This document shows, one piece after another, positions 1 to 9,036 of a stretch of DNA of 64,000 nucleotides. A program made the translations under genes and the position numbers. The notes beneath the pieces are model-generated. The model was not told the origin of the DNA and ran no database searches. It was given only the letters and a program-made list of their open reading frames with translations. Numbering within the stretch: the first letter of the stretch is position 1; each line of letters begins with the position of its first letter. Origin of the DNA: Helicobacter labacensis (GTDB lineage: Bacteria > Campylobacterota > Campylobacteria > Campylobacterales > Helicobacteraceae); NCBI RefSeq assembly GCF_003660285.1, contig NZ_QXQQ01000004.1:23503-87502 (forward strand), read 5' to 3'.

Positions 1-480
1 GCTGGGGTGATCCATGTAGAAGTGCTGGAGTGTGAGGGCAATCGAGGTGTGGTGCAGAGCAATTTGGGCAACCCTAAGCGCTTAGAGAGTTTGGAATTAG
101 AGGGGCAGGTGTGGGATTTCATAGACACGGGCGTGCCCCACTTGGTGCATTTTGTAGATCATCCTAGCCAAATCCCCACACACAAGACCCCTCAAATGCA
201 GGATTTGCGCGCGCGCTTTGATGCCAATGTCAATATCGCCCATATCCAAGACCCCCACACCATTAAACTAGCCACTTATGAACGCGGGGTAGAAGAGATC
301 ACTCTGGCTTGTGGGACGGGTATGGCTGCCGTGTTTGTGTGCGCCCACTACCGCCACCACACTCCCCCCCAAGCCAGCTTGATCCCCCCTAGTGGAGAAA
401 CCCTAAACTTGCGCCTAGAAAAAGATGGGGTGTATTTTAAGGGGGAGGTGCTTAGGGTGGGGAGTTGTTTGGGGCTTTAG
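1..480 (+). CDS. dapF: Diaminopimelate epimerase, 3' part
   Basis: The reading frame is open from the first base, so the true start lies outside the window and about the last 160 residues are present. DapF interconverts LL- and meso-diaminopimelate for lysine and peptidoglycan synthesis in the cytosol. The motif ACGTGMA near residue 100 of the visible part carries the second catalytic Cys; the first catalytic Cys would lie upstream of the window. Segments such as HLVHFV and FDANVNIAH fit the family. priA starts 18 bases downstream on the same strand, which suggests co-transcription. Confidence 0.9.
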   Translation, partial: AGVIHVEVLECEGNRGVVQSNLGNPKRLESLELEGQVWDFIDTGVPHLVHFVDHPSQIPTHKTPQMQDLRARFDANVNIAHIQDPHTIKLATYERGVEEITLACGTGMAAVFVCAHYRHHTPPQASLIPPSGETLNLRLEKDGVYFKGEVLRVGSCLGL

Positions 481-498
481 TCCTCTAAAAGGTTTGCT

Positions 499-2304
499 TT
501 GTTTTACACCATTATCCCCTTTGCCAACACCAAGCCCTTGATCTATGCCAGCGCGCCAAATCTAGCCCCCGGGACTCTAGTGAAGATCCCCTTGCAAAAG
601 CGCCACATCTTAGGGGTAGTGCTAGAGGCATGCGCGCGCCCTGATTTTGCGTGCAAATTAGCCACCCCCACAGGGCACTATCTCAACGCCCACCAAATGC
701 TCCTGTTGCGCTTTATCGCGCATTACTACTGTGCCCAACTAGGCACGATCGCCCCCCTATTTTACCCCTTTAAACAAGCCCACACCTCTCCCCCCCCCCA
801 ACAACAGGCTCTTTTGCAAATGCAATCCAAACCCCAAGCCCTACTCTTTGGGGATACGGGCAGTGGCAAAACACACCTCTATAGGCATTTGATCGCCCAA
901 GCCCTCAAAGAGGGTTGCGCTTTAGTGTTGATCCCAGAGATCGCCCTAGCTCCCCAAGTGTATTACGCCCTTTTACAGAGCTTTAAGGATTCAGTGGGGC
1001 TATGGCATAGCAAACTCAAGAGCGCGCAAAAGACACAGCTGTTAGGTCAGCTTGACACCCAGCAAGTGCGTGTCGTGGTGGGCACTAGAAGCGCGCTATT
1101 TTTGCCCATCCCCCATCTCAAACTCATCATCATAGATGAAGAACACGATCACTCCTACAAATCCAACCAAGCCCCCTACTACCATGCGCGCGATGCCGCC
1201 TTGTATCTCTCTAGCCAAATGCCCATCCAGGTGATTCTAGGTTCGGCTACACCAAGCCTACGCAGTTATTACATGGCGCAAAATAAGAACTATTTAGTGC
1301 GCCTCAAGGGGCGTTTTTTTGACTCGCAAAAAGAAATCCTCTTTGAGGAACAAAGCACCGCCCTCACCCCCTTTCTGTGCGCCCATTTGCAAGAAGCTCT
1401 AGATCACGAGCAACAAAGCGTGATCTTTGTGCCCACCCGCGCGCATTTTAAGAAACTCTTGTGCCAAGCCTGCGCACAGGGGGTGTATTGCCCCTTTTGC
1501 AGTGTGAACATGAGTTTACACCTCAAAGACCAGCGCATGCGTTGCCACTATTGCCAACACAGCGCGCCCATCCCTAAAGTCTGCCCCTCTTGCCAACACC
1601 CCTTATTGCAGGGCAAGCGCATGGGCACCCAACAACTCAAAAAGGAGTTGCAAGCCCTATTGCCCCATGCGCGCATTGGCATTTTAGACAAGGATCACAC
1701 CCACACCAATACCCAAATCCAGCGCATTTTAGGCGCGCTTAACGCCCAAGAAATAGACATTTTGATCGGCACACAGATGATCGCCAAAGGGCATGATTAC
1801 CCCCAAGTGAATCTAGCCATCATTTTGGGTCTAGATGAAATTTTACACAATGGAAGTTACGCGAGTTTTGAACAAGGGGTGAGCTTGATGCACCAAATTG
1901 CCGGGCGCAGCGCGCGCAAACAACGGGGTAAAGTGTTGATTCAATCCCTCAATGCCACTTTTTTAGCCCGTTATATTGAGGATTATGAGGAATTTCTCAA
2001 AGACGAATTAGACACGCGTCTCAAGATTTTCCCCCCCTTCAAACGCCTAGCCCAAATACTCTTTAGCGCGCCTGAGGAATCTAAAGCCCAAGAAAACATG
2101 CAAGGCGTGCTAGATCGCCTAGAGCAGAGCCTACCCCCCAGCGTGCAAATCTTAGGATCAGGTCCTGCACGCGTGCTTAAGATCGCCAAACACTACCACT
2201 ATGAAATTTTGCTGAGCGCTAGCTCCACGACCCAACTTCTCAATCTCCTACACCAGCTAGATCACAGCAAAGCTAAGATCATCATGGACCCCATAGATGT
2301 ATGA
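499..2304 (+). CDS. priA: Primosomal protein N' (replication restart helicase PriA)
   Basis: A 601-residue superfamily 2 helicase that reloads the replisome at stalled forks. Visible marks are Walker A GDTGSGKT (residues 118-125), the DEEH box in IIIDEEHDHSY (around 210), GSATPS, and a run of paired cysteines (CQAC, CPFC, CHYC, CPSC, about residues 320-375) that bind the two zinc ions of PriA. The TTG start at 499 is preceded at six bases by AAAAGG, which decides the start. It is shorter than the E. coli protein, which is usual for Campylobacterota. It ends directly against the convergent rny end, with no room for a terminator. Confidence 0.95.
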   Translation: MFYTIIPFANTKPLIYASAPNLAPGTLVKIPLQKRHILGVVLEACARPDFACKLATPTGHYLNAHQMLLLRFIAHYYCAQLGTIAPLFYPFKQAHTSPPPQQQALLQMQSKPQALLFGDTGSGKTHLYRHLIAQALKEGCALVLIPEIALAPQVYYALLQSFKDSVGLWHSKLKSAQKTQLLGQLDTQQVRVVVGTRSALFLPIPHLKLIIIDEEHDHSYKSNQAPYYHARDAALYLSSQMPIQVILGSATPSLRSYYMAQNKNYLVRLKGRFFDSQKEILFEEQSTALTPFLCAHLQEALDHEQQSVIFVPTRAHFKKLLCQACAQGVYCPFCSVNMSLHLKDQRMRCHYCQHSAPIPKVCPSCQHPLLQGKRMGTQQLKKELQALLPHARIGILDKDHTHTNTQIQRILGALNAQEIDILIGTQMIAKGHDYPQVNLAIILGLDEILHNGSYASFEQGVSLMHQIAGRSARKQRGKVLIQSLNATFLARYIEDYEEFLKDELDTRLKIFPPFKRLAQILFSAPEESKAQENMQGVLDRLEQSLPPSVQILGSGPARVLKIAKHYHYEILLSASSTTQLLNLLHQLDHSKAKIIMDPIDV

Positions 2305-3869
2305 CTAACGCGCGATAGCCTTGGCGTATTTTTCGCGAATCACATGCACCACTACTTCCCCGGGATACTTGAGTTTCTCCTCTATCTCTTTGGCAATGTC
2401 TTTAGCTAGCATGGTGATCTTGGCGTCATTGACGCGTTCAGGGCAGACGATCACGCGGATTTCCCTGCCCGCATCTAGGGCAAAAACCTTTTTGACTCCC
2501 TTTTTTTGGCTAGCGATGCGCTCTAAATCATGCATGCGCGCTAGGAAGTTTTCTGCGTCCTTGCGCCTAGCCCCGGGGCGTGCGGCTGAAAGCGCATCAG
2601 CAGCACACACCGCCGCGCATTCGATGCTTTTGATTTCTTCGCGATCGTGGTGGGCGTAGATGGCATTTAGCACGACTGGATCTTCATGGTGGCGCGCACA
2701 CACCTGCGCGCCCAATTCCACATGATCCCCCCCGCATTCGTAAGTGAGTGCCTTACCGATGTCATGTAAGATTCCCGCGCGCGCGCCAGTTTGGCATCTC
2801 CACCCAGTTGCGTAGCAATATCGCTAGCCAAAATTGCCACTTCTATGGAGTGCATGAGCGCGTTTTGCCCATAGCTGGTGCGGTAACGCATTTTACCCAG
2901 CAGGTATTGGAGTTCTTGGGGCATTGCATCTAATTTTAACTCCAATAACACTTCTTGCGCGTCTTCTAAAACCATCTCTTCCATGCGCGCCTCCACGCGT
3001 TGGTAAGTGGTTTCAATGCGGCTGGGTTGGATACGCCCATCTTCAATGAGTTCTTCTAGGGTTCTTGCCGCGATCGCGCGTCTGTAGAGATTAAAACAGC
3101 TTAGGGTAATGGTTTTGGATTCTTCATCAATCATCACTTCCACGCCGCTAATGCGCTTGAAAGTGTCTATATTTTTGCCTTCTTTGCCGATAATGCGTCC
3201 GATAAACTCGCTGTCGGGCAAACTCACCGCGCTAGTGAGGTTTTCCATCGCAAATTGGCTTGCAAAACGCGCGGTGGCGTCTGCGATCACAAAATTAGCC
3301 CGCGCACGCGCTTCCCTTTTGGCTTCTTTTTCATAACGGCGCACCAAAGCCGCTTTTTGTAGCAGTAATTCTTTTTCTACTTGCGCGAGGATTAGCGCCT
3401 TCGCCTCTTCTTGGGTGTAGCCAGAAACTTGCACGAGCGCCTCTAACATTTGGGCTTTGAGCTCTGTGCATTCGCTTTGTAACTGCGCTTGGGCATCTCT
3501 TTGGCTCTCTAGGTCCTGTTGCTGGATCTGCAGAGCTTGGCGATCTTGATCCAAGCGGGCTTTTTGGGTGCTTAGGTATTGTTTCTGCTGGAATTCTTGG
3601 GATTGCAACGCGTCTAGCTTGCGCTGGTGCTCTAGGGTGTGGGCTTGGAGTTTTTGGGTAAATTCTGCCTGCAAGCTCTCTAGCAGAGTTTGGGATTCGA
3701 TCTCTTTGGCTTGGTAAAGCACCTGGGCTTGGTAAAGTAGCATGTCCGCCTTAGCCTTGGCTTGGTGCAGGTATTGTTGGCTGTGGGCTAGCATGAATCT
3801 TTTAGTTACCCAAAAGACGCAAAAGCCTGTGAGGGCGCAGGGGAGAACAATTTCTATGACATAGTCCAT
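2305..3869 (-). pseudogene. rny: Ribonuclease Y, apparent frameshift
   Basis: RNase Y is a membrane-anchored endoribonuclease that starts mRNA decay. The 5' part (3869 down to about 2787) encodes an N-terminal membrane segment, a long coiled coil, the KH domain (IIGKEGKNIDTFKRISGVEV) and the beginning of the HD domain. The rest of the HD domain, including the catalytic HD of GILHDIGKALTYECGG, continues in another frame to 2305. The switch falls in the CGCGCGCGCG tract at about 2775-2787; one added base gives 521 residues, a normal length. Either this is a sequencing error in a GC repeat or a real loss of the active site. The start overlaps the end of the upstream cyclo-ligase gene. Confidence 0.85.
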
Positions 3870-4428
3870 TGGTTATCCTTGTATTTATTTTTTTTGTTGT
3901 GCGTTGTTCAAAATACCGCGCGCTTACTATATCATGGTTATCACCTAGTAGATTCTGAGATTGCAAGATTTTGCGCGCGATAAAGATAAGAGGGACATTG
4001 GGGTGCTTGGCAAAAAAGCTGTCATAATAGCCCTTGCCAAAGCCTATGCGTCTGTGCGCCTTGTCCATGCCTAGCACAGGGATGATGCCCAGATCAAGTT
4101 TGGCGCGCAACAACGAGGGCGCGGGTTCTAAAATGCCATATTTCTTGCGTTGTAAGGGCAGGCGATAGGGGGTGGCGCGCAGACGGTCTTGGGCTAAAGT
4201 AGGCACGAATACCTGAATGTGGCGTTGGCGTGCCCATTTAATCAAGGGCATTAGATTGGGTTCATGGGCTAGGGGGCAAAAGAGTAAAACGCGCTTGCAG
4301 GGTTTTAAGTGGGGCTGGAGTTGGGTGGTGATTTTGTGATCTTTGATATCCCAGCCTTGTTGCTTGAAGAGTTGGTGTTTGCACCAAGTGCGAAATTGGG
4401 CTTTAGTGCTAAATCTCATGGTGGGCAT
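3802..4428 (-). CDS. 5-formyltetrahydrofolate cyclo-ligase (MTHFS)
   Basis: Converts 5-formyl-THF to 5,10-methenyl-THF with ATP, a folate salvage step. The family signature RIGFGKGYYDSFF is present at about residues 128-140, and KYGILEP fits the substrate region. The annotated frame gives 208 residues, but the last 25 or so run through the rny start and look unlike the family. They arise because an A8 tract (about 3889-3896) keeps the frame open; with seven As a TAA would end the protein right after FEQRTTKK, upstream of the rny ribosome site. An in-frame ATG at 4419 is an alternative start. Confidence 0.8.
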   Translation of the reverse strand: MPTMRFSTKAQFRTWCKHQLFKQQGWDIKDHKITTQLQPHLKPCKRVLLFCPLAHEPNLMPLIKWARQRHIQVFVPTLAQDRLRATPYRLPLQRKKYGILEPAPSLLRAKLDLGIIPVLGMDKAHRRIGFGKGYYDSFFAKHPNVPLIFIARKILQSQNLLGDNHDIVSARYFEQRTTKKINTRITNGLCHRNCSPLRPHRLLRLLGN

Positions 4429-4464
4429 GCTAGCACAATCGCCCCAAATTAAGCATGCTTGCTA

Positions 4465-4470
4465 TATAAT
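4465..4470 (+). promoter_or_regulatory. -10 box of greA
   Basis: TATAAT preceded by TGC A/T-rich sequence (an extended -10), 22 bases before the greA ATG; no clear -35, as is common for Helicobacter sigma-80 promoters. Confidence 0.6.
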
Positions 4471-4492
4471 GAAGGTTTTTTAAGGAGATTAG

Positions 4493-4984
4493 ATGAAAGA
4501 ACCCATGAGCATGTTTGGCTATGAAAAGATCTGCGCTGAACTCAAACGCTTAAAAGAAGAAGAACGCCCCCAAGTGGTCAAAGAGATCGATCGCGCTAGA
4601 GAACATGGGGATTTAAAGGAAAACGCCGAATACCATGCCGCTAAAGAAAAACAGGCGTTCATTGAAGCGCGTATCAATGATCTAAGCCGCACTTTAGCCA
4701 ACGCCCAAGTCATTGACCCCTCCACCTTAAGCCACCAAAAGGTAAGTTTTGGGAGCACGGTGAAAATCCTCAATCTGGACACGGATAAAGAGATGAGTTA
4801 CACCATTGTGGGGAGTATGGAGAGCGATCCTGTGCGCGGCTTGATCTCTTGTAGCTCCCCTATTGCCAAGAGTTTGATGGGACACCAAAAGGGCGATGAG
4901 GTGAGTGTGCGCTTGCCCACAGGAGAGAGCGAATTTGAGATTTTAGACATTTGTTACCAAGACATCGCCTATGCCAAAAGTTAA
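4493..4984 (+). CDS. greA: Transcription elongation factor GreA
   Basis: A 163-residue protein that rescues backtracked RNA polymerase by stimulating transcript cleavage. The N-terminal coiled coil carries the acidic tip region (DRAREHGDLKENAEYHAAKE) and the C-terminal FKBP-like domain has VGSMESDP and ISCSSPIAKSLMGHQKGDEV. A good ribosome site (AAGGAG) lies seven bases before ATG 4493; a second in-frame ATG at 4505 is possible. It overlaps dut by 14 bases. H. pylori also has greA and dut close together, so the pair is conserved (recalled gene order). Confidence 0.95.
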   Translation: MKEPMSMFGYEKICAELKRLKEEERPQVVKEIDRAREHGDLKENAEYHAAKEKQAFIEARINDLSRTLANAQVIDPSTLSHQKVSFGSTVKILNLDTDKEMSYTIVGSMESDPVRGLISCSSPIAKSLMGHQKGDEVSVRLPTGESEFEILDICYQDIAYAKS

Positions 4985-5402
4985 GATTCAAAAGCTCCAC
5001 CCTGAAGCGCGTATCCCAGCCTACCAAAGCGCGGGCGCAAGCGGGTTTGACCTGCACGCGCTAGAAGCTTTACACATTGCGCCCGGTGCTGTAGCCCTAG
5101 TGCGCACCGGGCTGGCTATTAGCTTAGAACGGGGTTTTGAATTGCAGATTAGATCGCGTAGCGGGCTAGCTTTAAAAGATCAGATCGTGGTGTTGAACTC
5201 CCCGGGCACCATTGATAGCGATTATCGAGGCGAATTGCAGGTGATCTTGATGAATCTCTCTGGGCGCGTTTTTAGCATAGAACCCGGGGATCGCATCGCC
5301 CAAGCGATCTTGTGTCGGGTCTTTAGCGCGCAGTTTGAATTAGTCAATCAGCTAGAGACTAGCGCGCGGGGTTGTAGGGGGTTTGGGAGCAGTGGAGTCT
5401 AA
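4971..5402 (+). CDS. dut: Deoxyuridine 5'-triphosphate nucleotidohydrolase
   Basis: Trimeric dUTPase that hydrolyses dUTP to dUMP and pyrophosphate, keeping uracil out of DNA and feeding dTMP synthesis. All family motifs are visible in 143 residues: AGASGFDLHA (motif 1), RSRSGLALK (2), GTIDSDYRGE (3), GDRIAQAIL (4) and the C-terminal RGCRGFGSSG (5). Its start is inside the end of greA and its stop shares a base with the next gene (TAATG), so the three are translationally coupled. Confidence 0.96.
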   Translation: MPKVKIQKLHPEARIPAYQSAGASGFDLHALEALHIAPGAVALVRTGLAISLERGFELQIRSRSGLALKDQIVVLNSPGTIDSDYRGELQVILMNLSGRVFSIEPGDRIAQAILCRVFSAQFELVNQLETSARGCRGFGSSGV

Positions 5403-6013
5403 TGGAAATCAAGCAAAATCTCAAACAGGTGCAAGAAGAGTTTAAGAGCGATGAAAAACTCTTGGAAAGCGCGTTTAGACTGGAGAAATTCTACCAAAAG
5501 TACAAATTTGGACTTTGGGCGTTGGTGGGCTTGGGCTTGCTTTGGTGGGGCGGGGTGCAGTTTTTAGAGCACAAAAAAGCTATGCATGTCCAAGAGATCA
5601 CCGCTTTGTATAACGAGGTCTTGCAAAACCCCAATAACCTAGCTCTCTTAAACAAACTCCAAGGCAAAGCCCCCAATCTCTACAGCCTGCATGCTTACGC
5701 GCGCGCGCTCCAAGAGAAGAATCTCAAGGCTTTAAAAGAACTTAGCCACTCCTCTAGCCCTCTGGTGAGTGTTTTAGCGCGCTATTATAGCGCCTCCTAT
5801 AGCAAGGATTTGAAAGCCTTAGAGGGCTTAAAATTAGAGGGTTTGCAAGATTGGATCGCTTTGCAACAAGCGTATTTGAGTTTGCAAACCAACCCAAAAA
5901 GCGATATTGGGGCGATCTTAGCTCCCATCACTCCTAACTCCAGCCTCTATAAAATCGCTTCTTTACTAAGACATTATGGCGTTCTAAAATCTTCCTCTAA
6001 GGAGAGCAAGTGA
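5402..6013 (+). CDS. Single-pass membrane protein with TPR-like tail, HP0864-like
   Basis: A 203-residue protein with one clear membrane segment (about residues 37-55, FGLWALVGLGLLWWGGVQFL) after a basic and acidic coiled N-terminus. The remainder is helical and Leu/Ala-rich, like the tetratricopeptide-type YfgM/HP0864 proteins that sit at the periplasmic face. It overlaps dut by one base and the following lipoprotein gene by four (GTGA). Sitting before a beta-propeller lipoprotein, it recalls the YfgM-BamB pair of other proteobacteria, in which BamB is a lipoprotein of the outer-membrane assembly machine; that parallel is an inference. Confidence 0.7.
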   Translation: MEIKQNLKQVQEEFKSDEKLLESAFRLEKFYQKYKFGLWALVGLGLLWWGGVQFLEHKKAMHVQEITALYNEVLQNPNNLALLNKLQGKAPNLYSLHAYARALQEKNLKALKELSHSSSPLVSVLARYYSASYSKDLKALEGLKLEGLQDWIALQQAYLSLQTNPKSDIGAILAPITPNSSLYKIASLLRHYGVLKSSSKESK

Positions 6014-7205
6014 GCTTGAGGATTATTTGGCTGCTGATCGCGTTGCTGTGCTTGGGCTGTGGCTCTAGGAAGAACTTTGAACCGCCTAAATCCAAGATCA
6101 AGGGTGAGTTGCGCTTCAAACATGAGCTTAAAGACCCCATCACTTTCACTAACCGCTATGGGGCGATTTTGAAAAATGGAGGCGTGATCGACACCCAAGG
6201 GGTTACACCCCTGAAACTCACCAAAAAAGAGTATAAAGAGAGCTCTTTTTTGAATCAAAGCCAAGATTACTATATTTTAGCCGAAGATTGTTGGCGTAGC
6301 CACAAACAAAATGGTCCCAAGCCCAAAAAAACTAAGGAAGTGAAATTAACCCAGCAAGAAGCCCAAGAAGAGATCGTAGAAAACATTGAATCCATAGACG
6401 AACAAGTGGTGTTAAAAGATCGTTGCCACCACCTAGAATTAGTCAGCACCGCCCTGCAAGCCAAGCCCTCCATTTTTATCCCCATAGACGCTTACCCTTT
6501 GAGCGCGAGCGTGAAAGGTAAACGCCTAGCGGTGGTGATGTCGGACAATTCAGCCAATATCTTTGACATTACTAGCCGTAAACTCATTTTTAGCGAAAAG
6601 GGCGCGTCCACCACTGCGATCAACTCCTTAATGGCTGCCCCCGTCTTTTTGGACACGGTGGTGGTTTTTCCTATGTTAGATGGGCGACTCTTGGTGGTGG
6701 ATGTGAGCGGAGACACCCCCAAAGTGGTGCGCAATATCGTGCTCAATAGCGAAAAGTTTTTCAACAATGTGATCTATTTGAGGGTGGATGGGGAAAACAT
6801 GTTTGCCGCGACAGCTAAAAAACTTGTTTCCATTGTTTCTGGGCAGGAATTTAGCTTTGATGCGGACATTGTAGATGTGCTCTATAAAAATAACCATCTC
6901 TATGTGCTCACTTTGGACGGACAAATTTTAGAGATGATCGCACCCTCAACGATCAGAGTATGGGGGTTGTGAAATTGCCCTTTGCGATGCTCACAAGCCT
7001 AGTGGTAACCGATAAAAAACTCTACACTTTAGAAAAACGGGGCTATCTAGTGGAAGTGGATTTGCAGCATTTTGATGATTATAGGGTGTATCACCTCAGC
7101 AATGTGTCTAAGAACTGGGGAGGGCGTTTGGATAAGATGAGTTTTTACACCGGGGATAAGATTTATTACGATCGCTACTACATAGACTTGAGTCAAAACC
7201 CATGA
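6010..7205 (+). pseudogene. Beta-propeller lipoprotein (HP0863/BamB-like), apparent frameshift
   Basis: GTG start overlapping the upstream stop. A signal peptide ends in the lipobox LCLGC (Cys at about 17), then repeating strands such as VVMSDNSANIFDI and VVFPMLDGRLLVVDV suggest a PQQ-type propeller. The first frame stops at 6972 (321 codons). A second frame from about 6938 reads DRTLNDQSMGVVKLPF and continues smoothly to 7205. One base added near 6936 (GAGATGATCG, probably GAGATGGATCG) restores a single protein of about 398 residues. Its role is not shown by sequence; a BamB-like part in outer-membrane protein assembly is a guess from fold and neighbour. Confidence 0.65.
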
Positions 7206-7816
7206 TCTTGTGTGATATAGGCAATAGTGCCCTGCATTTTTACAATGGCAAGAAAATTTGGCATCGCACTCCCCAAACTTTGGAACCCTTTGATCAGCCC
7301 GTGCATTACATCAGCGTTAACCCGAGCTTTGAAAAGGCGTTGTTAGAGATTTGTCCGCGCGCGCATAATTTAGAACCCTGTGTCAAACTCAAAAGCGCGT
7401 ATCAGGGTTTGGGCGTGGATCGCAAGGTGGCTTGTTTGGGTCTAGGAGATGATGGCGTGGTGGTGGATGCCGGGAGCGCTATTAGCGTGGATGTAATGGA
7501 GGGCGGAGCGCATGTGGGTGGGGTGCTTTTGCCCGGCTTTAGGGCTTACCAACAGGCTTTTCAAAGCATTTCTGGAGCACTAGATCACCCTATCAATGTG
7601 CGCGTGGATTTGCAAAGCCTACCCCAAAGCACCGCGCAAGCCTTGAGTTTTGGGACACTCAAGAGCGTGATCTTATTGCTCCAAGAGATCATCGCGGATA
7701 AACGGGTGGTGTTTACTGGGGGCGATGGGAAATTTTTGAGCGCGTTTTTCCAGCGGGGGGTATACCATAAGTGGTTGATCTTTGAGGGCATGCAACGCGC
7801 GCTAGCATGGAATTAG
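7202..7816 (+). CDS. coaX: Type III pantothenate kinase
   Basis: Phosphorylates pantothenate, the first step of coenzyme A synthesis. The ASKHA-fold marks are present: phosphate-1 loop MILCDIGNSALHF at the N-terminus, the aspartate-bearing DAGSAISVDV (about residues 95-104), GGVLLPGFRA and VVFTGGDGKFLS. With 204 residues it is short like the H. pylori enzyme. It overlaps the lipoprotein gene by four bases and the next gene by ten. Confidence 0.9.
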   Translation: MILCDIGNSALHFYNGKKIWHRTPQTLEPFDQPVHYISVNPSFEKALLEICPRAHNLEPCVKLKSAYQGLGVDRKVACLGLGDDGVVVDAGSAISVDVMEGGAHVGGVLLPGFRAYQQAFQSISGALDHPINVRVDLQSLPQSTAQALSFGTLKSVILLLQEIIADKRVVFTGGDGKFLSAFFQRGVYHKWLIFEGMQRALAWN

Positions 7817-8496
7817 TCCTCCTGTTCTTGAGCGCGTCTGTGATGTCGCTGGGGCATTGCGTGGGGATGTGCGGGGGGGTGGTGCTGGCTTACACGCAGG
7901 CAAAATTCCCCCCCTCTACCCCCCTTAAAGCGCAAATGCTAGGGCATGTTCTCTACAATCTAGGGCGTGTGAGCACTTACATGATCGCCGCGCTCATTGT
8001 GGCTTTTGTGGGGCACACTCTCTTAGACATGATCGCGCAACACAGCGCGATCGCGCGCACCAAATTGCAAGGGGGGGTGATCATGGGCGTGGGGGTGTTG
8101 GTGATCTTGTTAGCCTTTGGGTTTGTCTTCAAATGGCATTTCCATACAGCGCTACTCTCCAAGCTCTTTAAAGCCACCTTGGGGAGCTCTAAACTCTCTA
8201 GTTTTTACTTGCTAGGCTTGCTCAATGGGCTCTTGCCCTGTTCGCTAGTTTACTATTTTCTCCTCAATGTTCTTGGCGCGCCCAATCTTCTTTACGCGCT
8301 TGTAACAGTGTTGGTGCTCAGTTTAGCCACTTTTGCGCCCCTCTTGCTCTTGGGTCTGTGCTCAGGGCGCTTGCTTGGCTCAAAAGCCCTATTTGCCAAA
8401 CTTGCCTTTGTGCTCATGTTGGCTTGTGGGGCTTATGATCTCTACAAGGGTTTTTCTATGTGGGCGGGGCATGCCCACCACATGGGCGGGCATTGA
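7807..8496 (+). CDS. Sulfite exporter TauE/SafE-type membrane protein
   Basis: A 229-residue protein with six or so hydrophobic segments and the N-terminal HCVGMCGGVV motif typical of the SafE/DsbD-transmembrane-like family found beside cytochrome or metal genes in Campylobacterota. A second LLNGLLPCSLVYYFLL motif carries the paired cysteine. The C-terminus is His-rich (HAHHMGGH), which suggests metal contact. The transported substrate cannot be told from sequence. It overlaps coaX and the next gene (TTGA). Confidence 0.75.
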   Translation: MELVLLFLSASVMSLGHCVGMCGGVVLAYTQAKFPPSTPLKAQMLGHVLYNLGRVSTYMIAALIVAFVGHTLLDMIAQHSAIARTKLQGGVIMGVGVLVILLAFGFVFKWHFHTALLSKLFKATLGSSKLSSFYLLGLLNGLLPCSLVYYFLLNVLGAPNLLYALVTVLVLSLATFAPLLLLGLCSGRLLGSKALFAKLAFVLMLACGAYDLYKGFSMWAGHAHHMGGH

Positions 8497-9008
8497 AACA
8501 AAAAGCCCTGTTTTTGGATCGCGATGGGGTGATCAATGAAGATAGGGGTTATGTGTGCCATATAGCAGATTTTGTCTTGATGCCCGGGATTTTAGAACTC
8601 TTGGGCGCGGCTAAAGCGCGGGGATTCTTGCTCTTGCTAGTTACTAACCAATCTGGGATTGCGCGCGGGTATTACGGTGTGCAGGATTTTTGGGATTTGA
8701 GCGCGCACATGCAAACCCTTTTACGCGCGCATTTGGGTTTTGGGCTGGATAAAATCTATCATTGCCCCCATGCCCCCGGTAGTTGTGCCTGCCGTAAACC
8801 CGGGCTGGGCATGTTAGAACAGGCGTTGGGCGATTTTGATCTGGATTTAAAGCAAAGCCTTATGTTGGGCGACAAGCTTAGCGACATGCAATTTGGGCTA
8901 CAAGGGGGGATAGGTCTTAATCTTTGGCTCAATGGTCCTGTAAGCGTGCACCCCCAAGTGTTTAGCATCAGCGATCTCAAGCAAGCTTTAGAGTTTCTGG
9001 GGGATTAA
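8493..9008 (+). CDS. gmhB: D-glycero-beta-D-manno-heptose-1,7-bisphosphate 7-phosphatase
   Basis: HAD-superfamily phosphatase in ADP-heptose synthesis for the LPS core. Motif I FLDRDGVINED lies at the N-terminus, the C-terminal MLGDKLSDMQFG gives motifs III/IV, and the zinc-loop CPHAPGSCACRKPG marks GmhB. The frame is open from 8460, but TTG 8493, overlapping the previous stop, puts the DRDG motif at the usual distance from the start and gives 171 residues; I prefer it to the ATG at 8460. Confidence 0.9.
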   Translation: MKQKALFLDRDGVINEDRGYVCHIADFVLMPGILELLGAAKARGFLLLLVTNQSGIARGYYGVQDFWDLSAHMQTLLRAHLGFGLDKIYHCPHAPGSCACRKPGLGMLEQALGDFDLDLKQSLMLGDKLSDMQFGLQGGIGLNLWLNGPVSVHPQVFSISDLKQALEFLGD

Positions 9009-9013
9009 TTGGC

Positions 9014-9019
9014 TATAAT
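9014..9019 (+). promoter_or_regulatory. -10 box of plsY
   Basis: TATAAT with preceding GGC, 17 bases before the plsY ATG, in the only gap between gmhB and plsY. Confidence 0.45.
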
Positions 9020-9036
9020 GGGTTTAAAGGGTGGTG

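Noticed and set aside
2321..2659. A 112-codon plus-strand frame opposite rny
   Set aside because: Antisense shadow of the conserved RNase Y C-terminal sequence.
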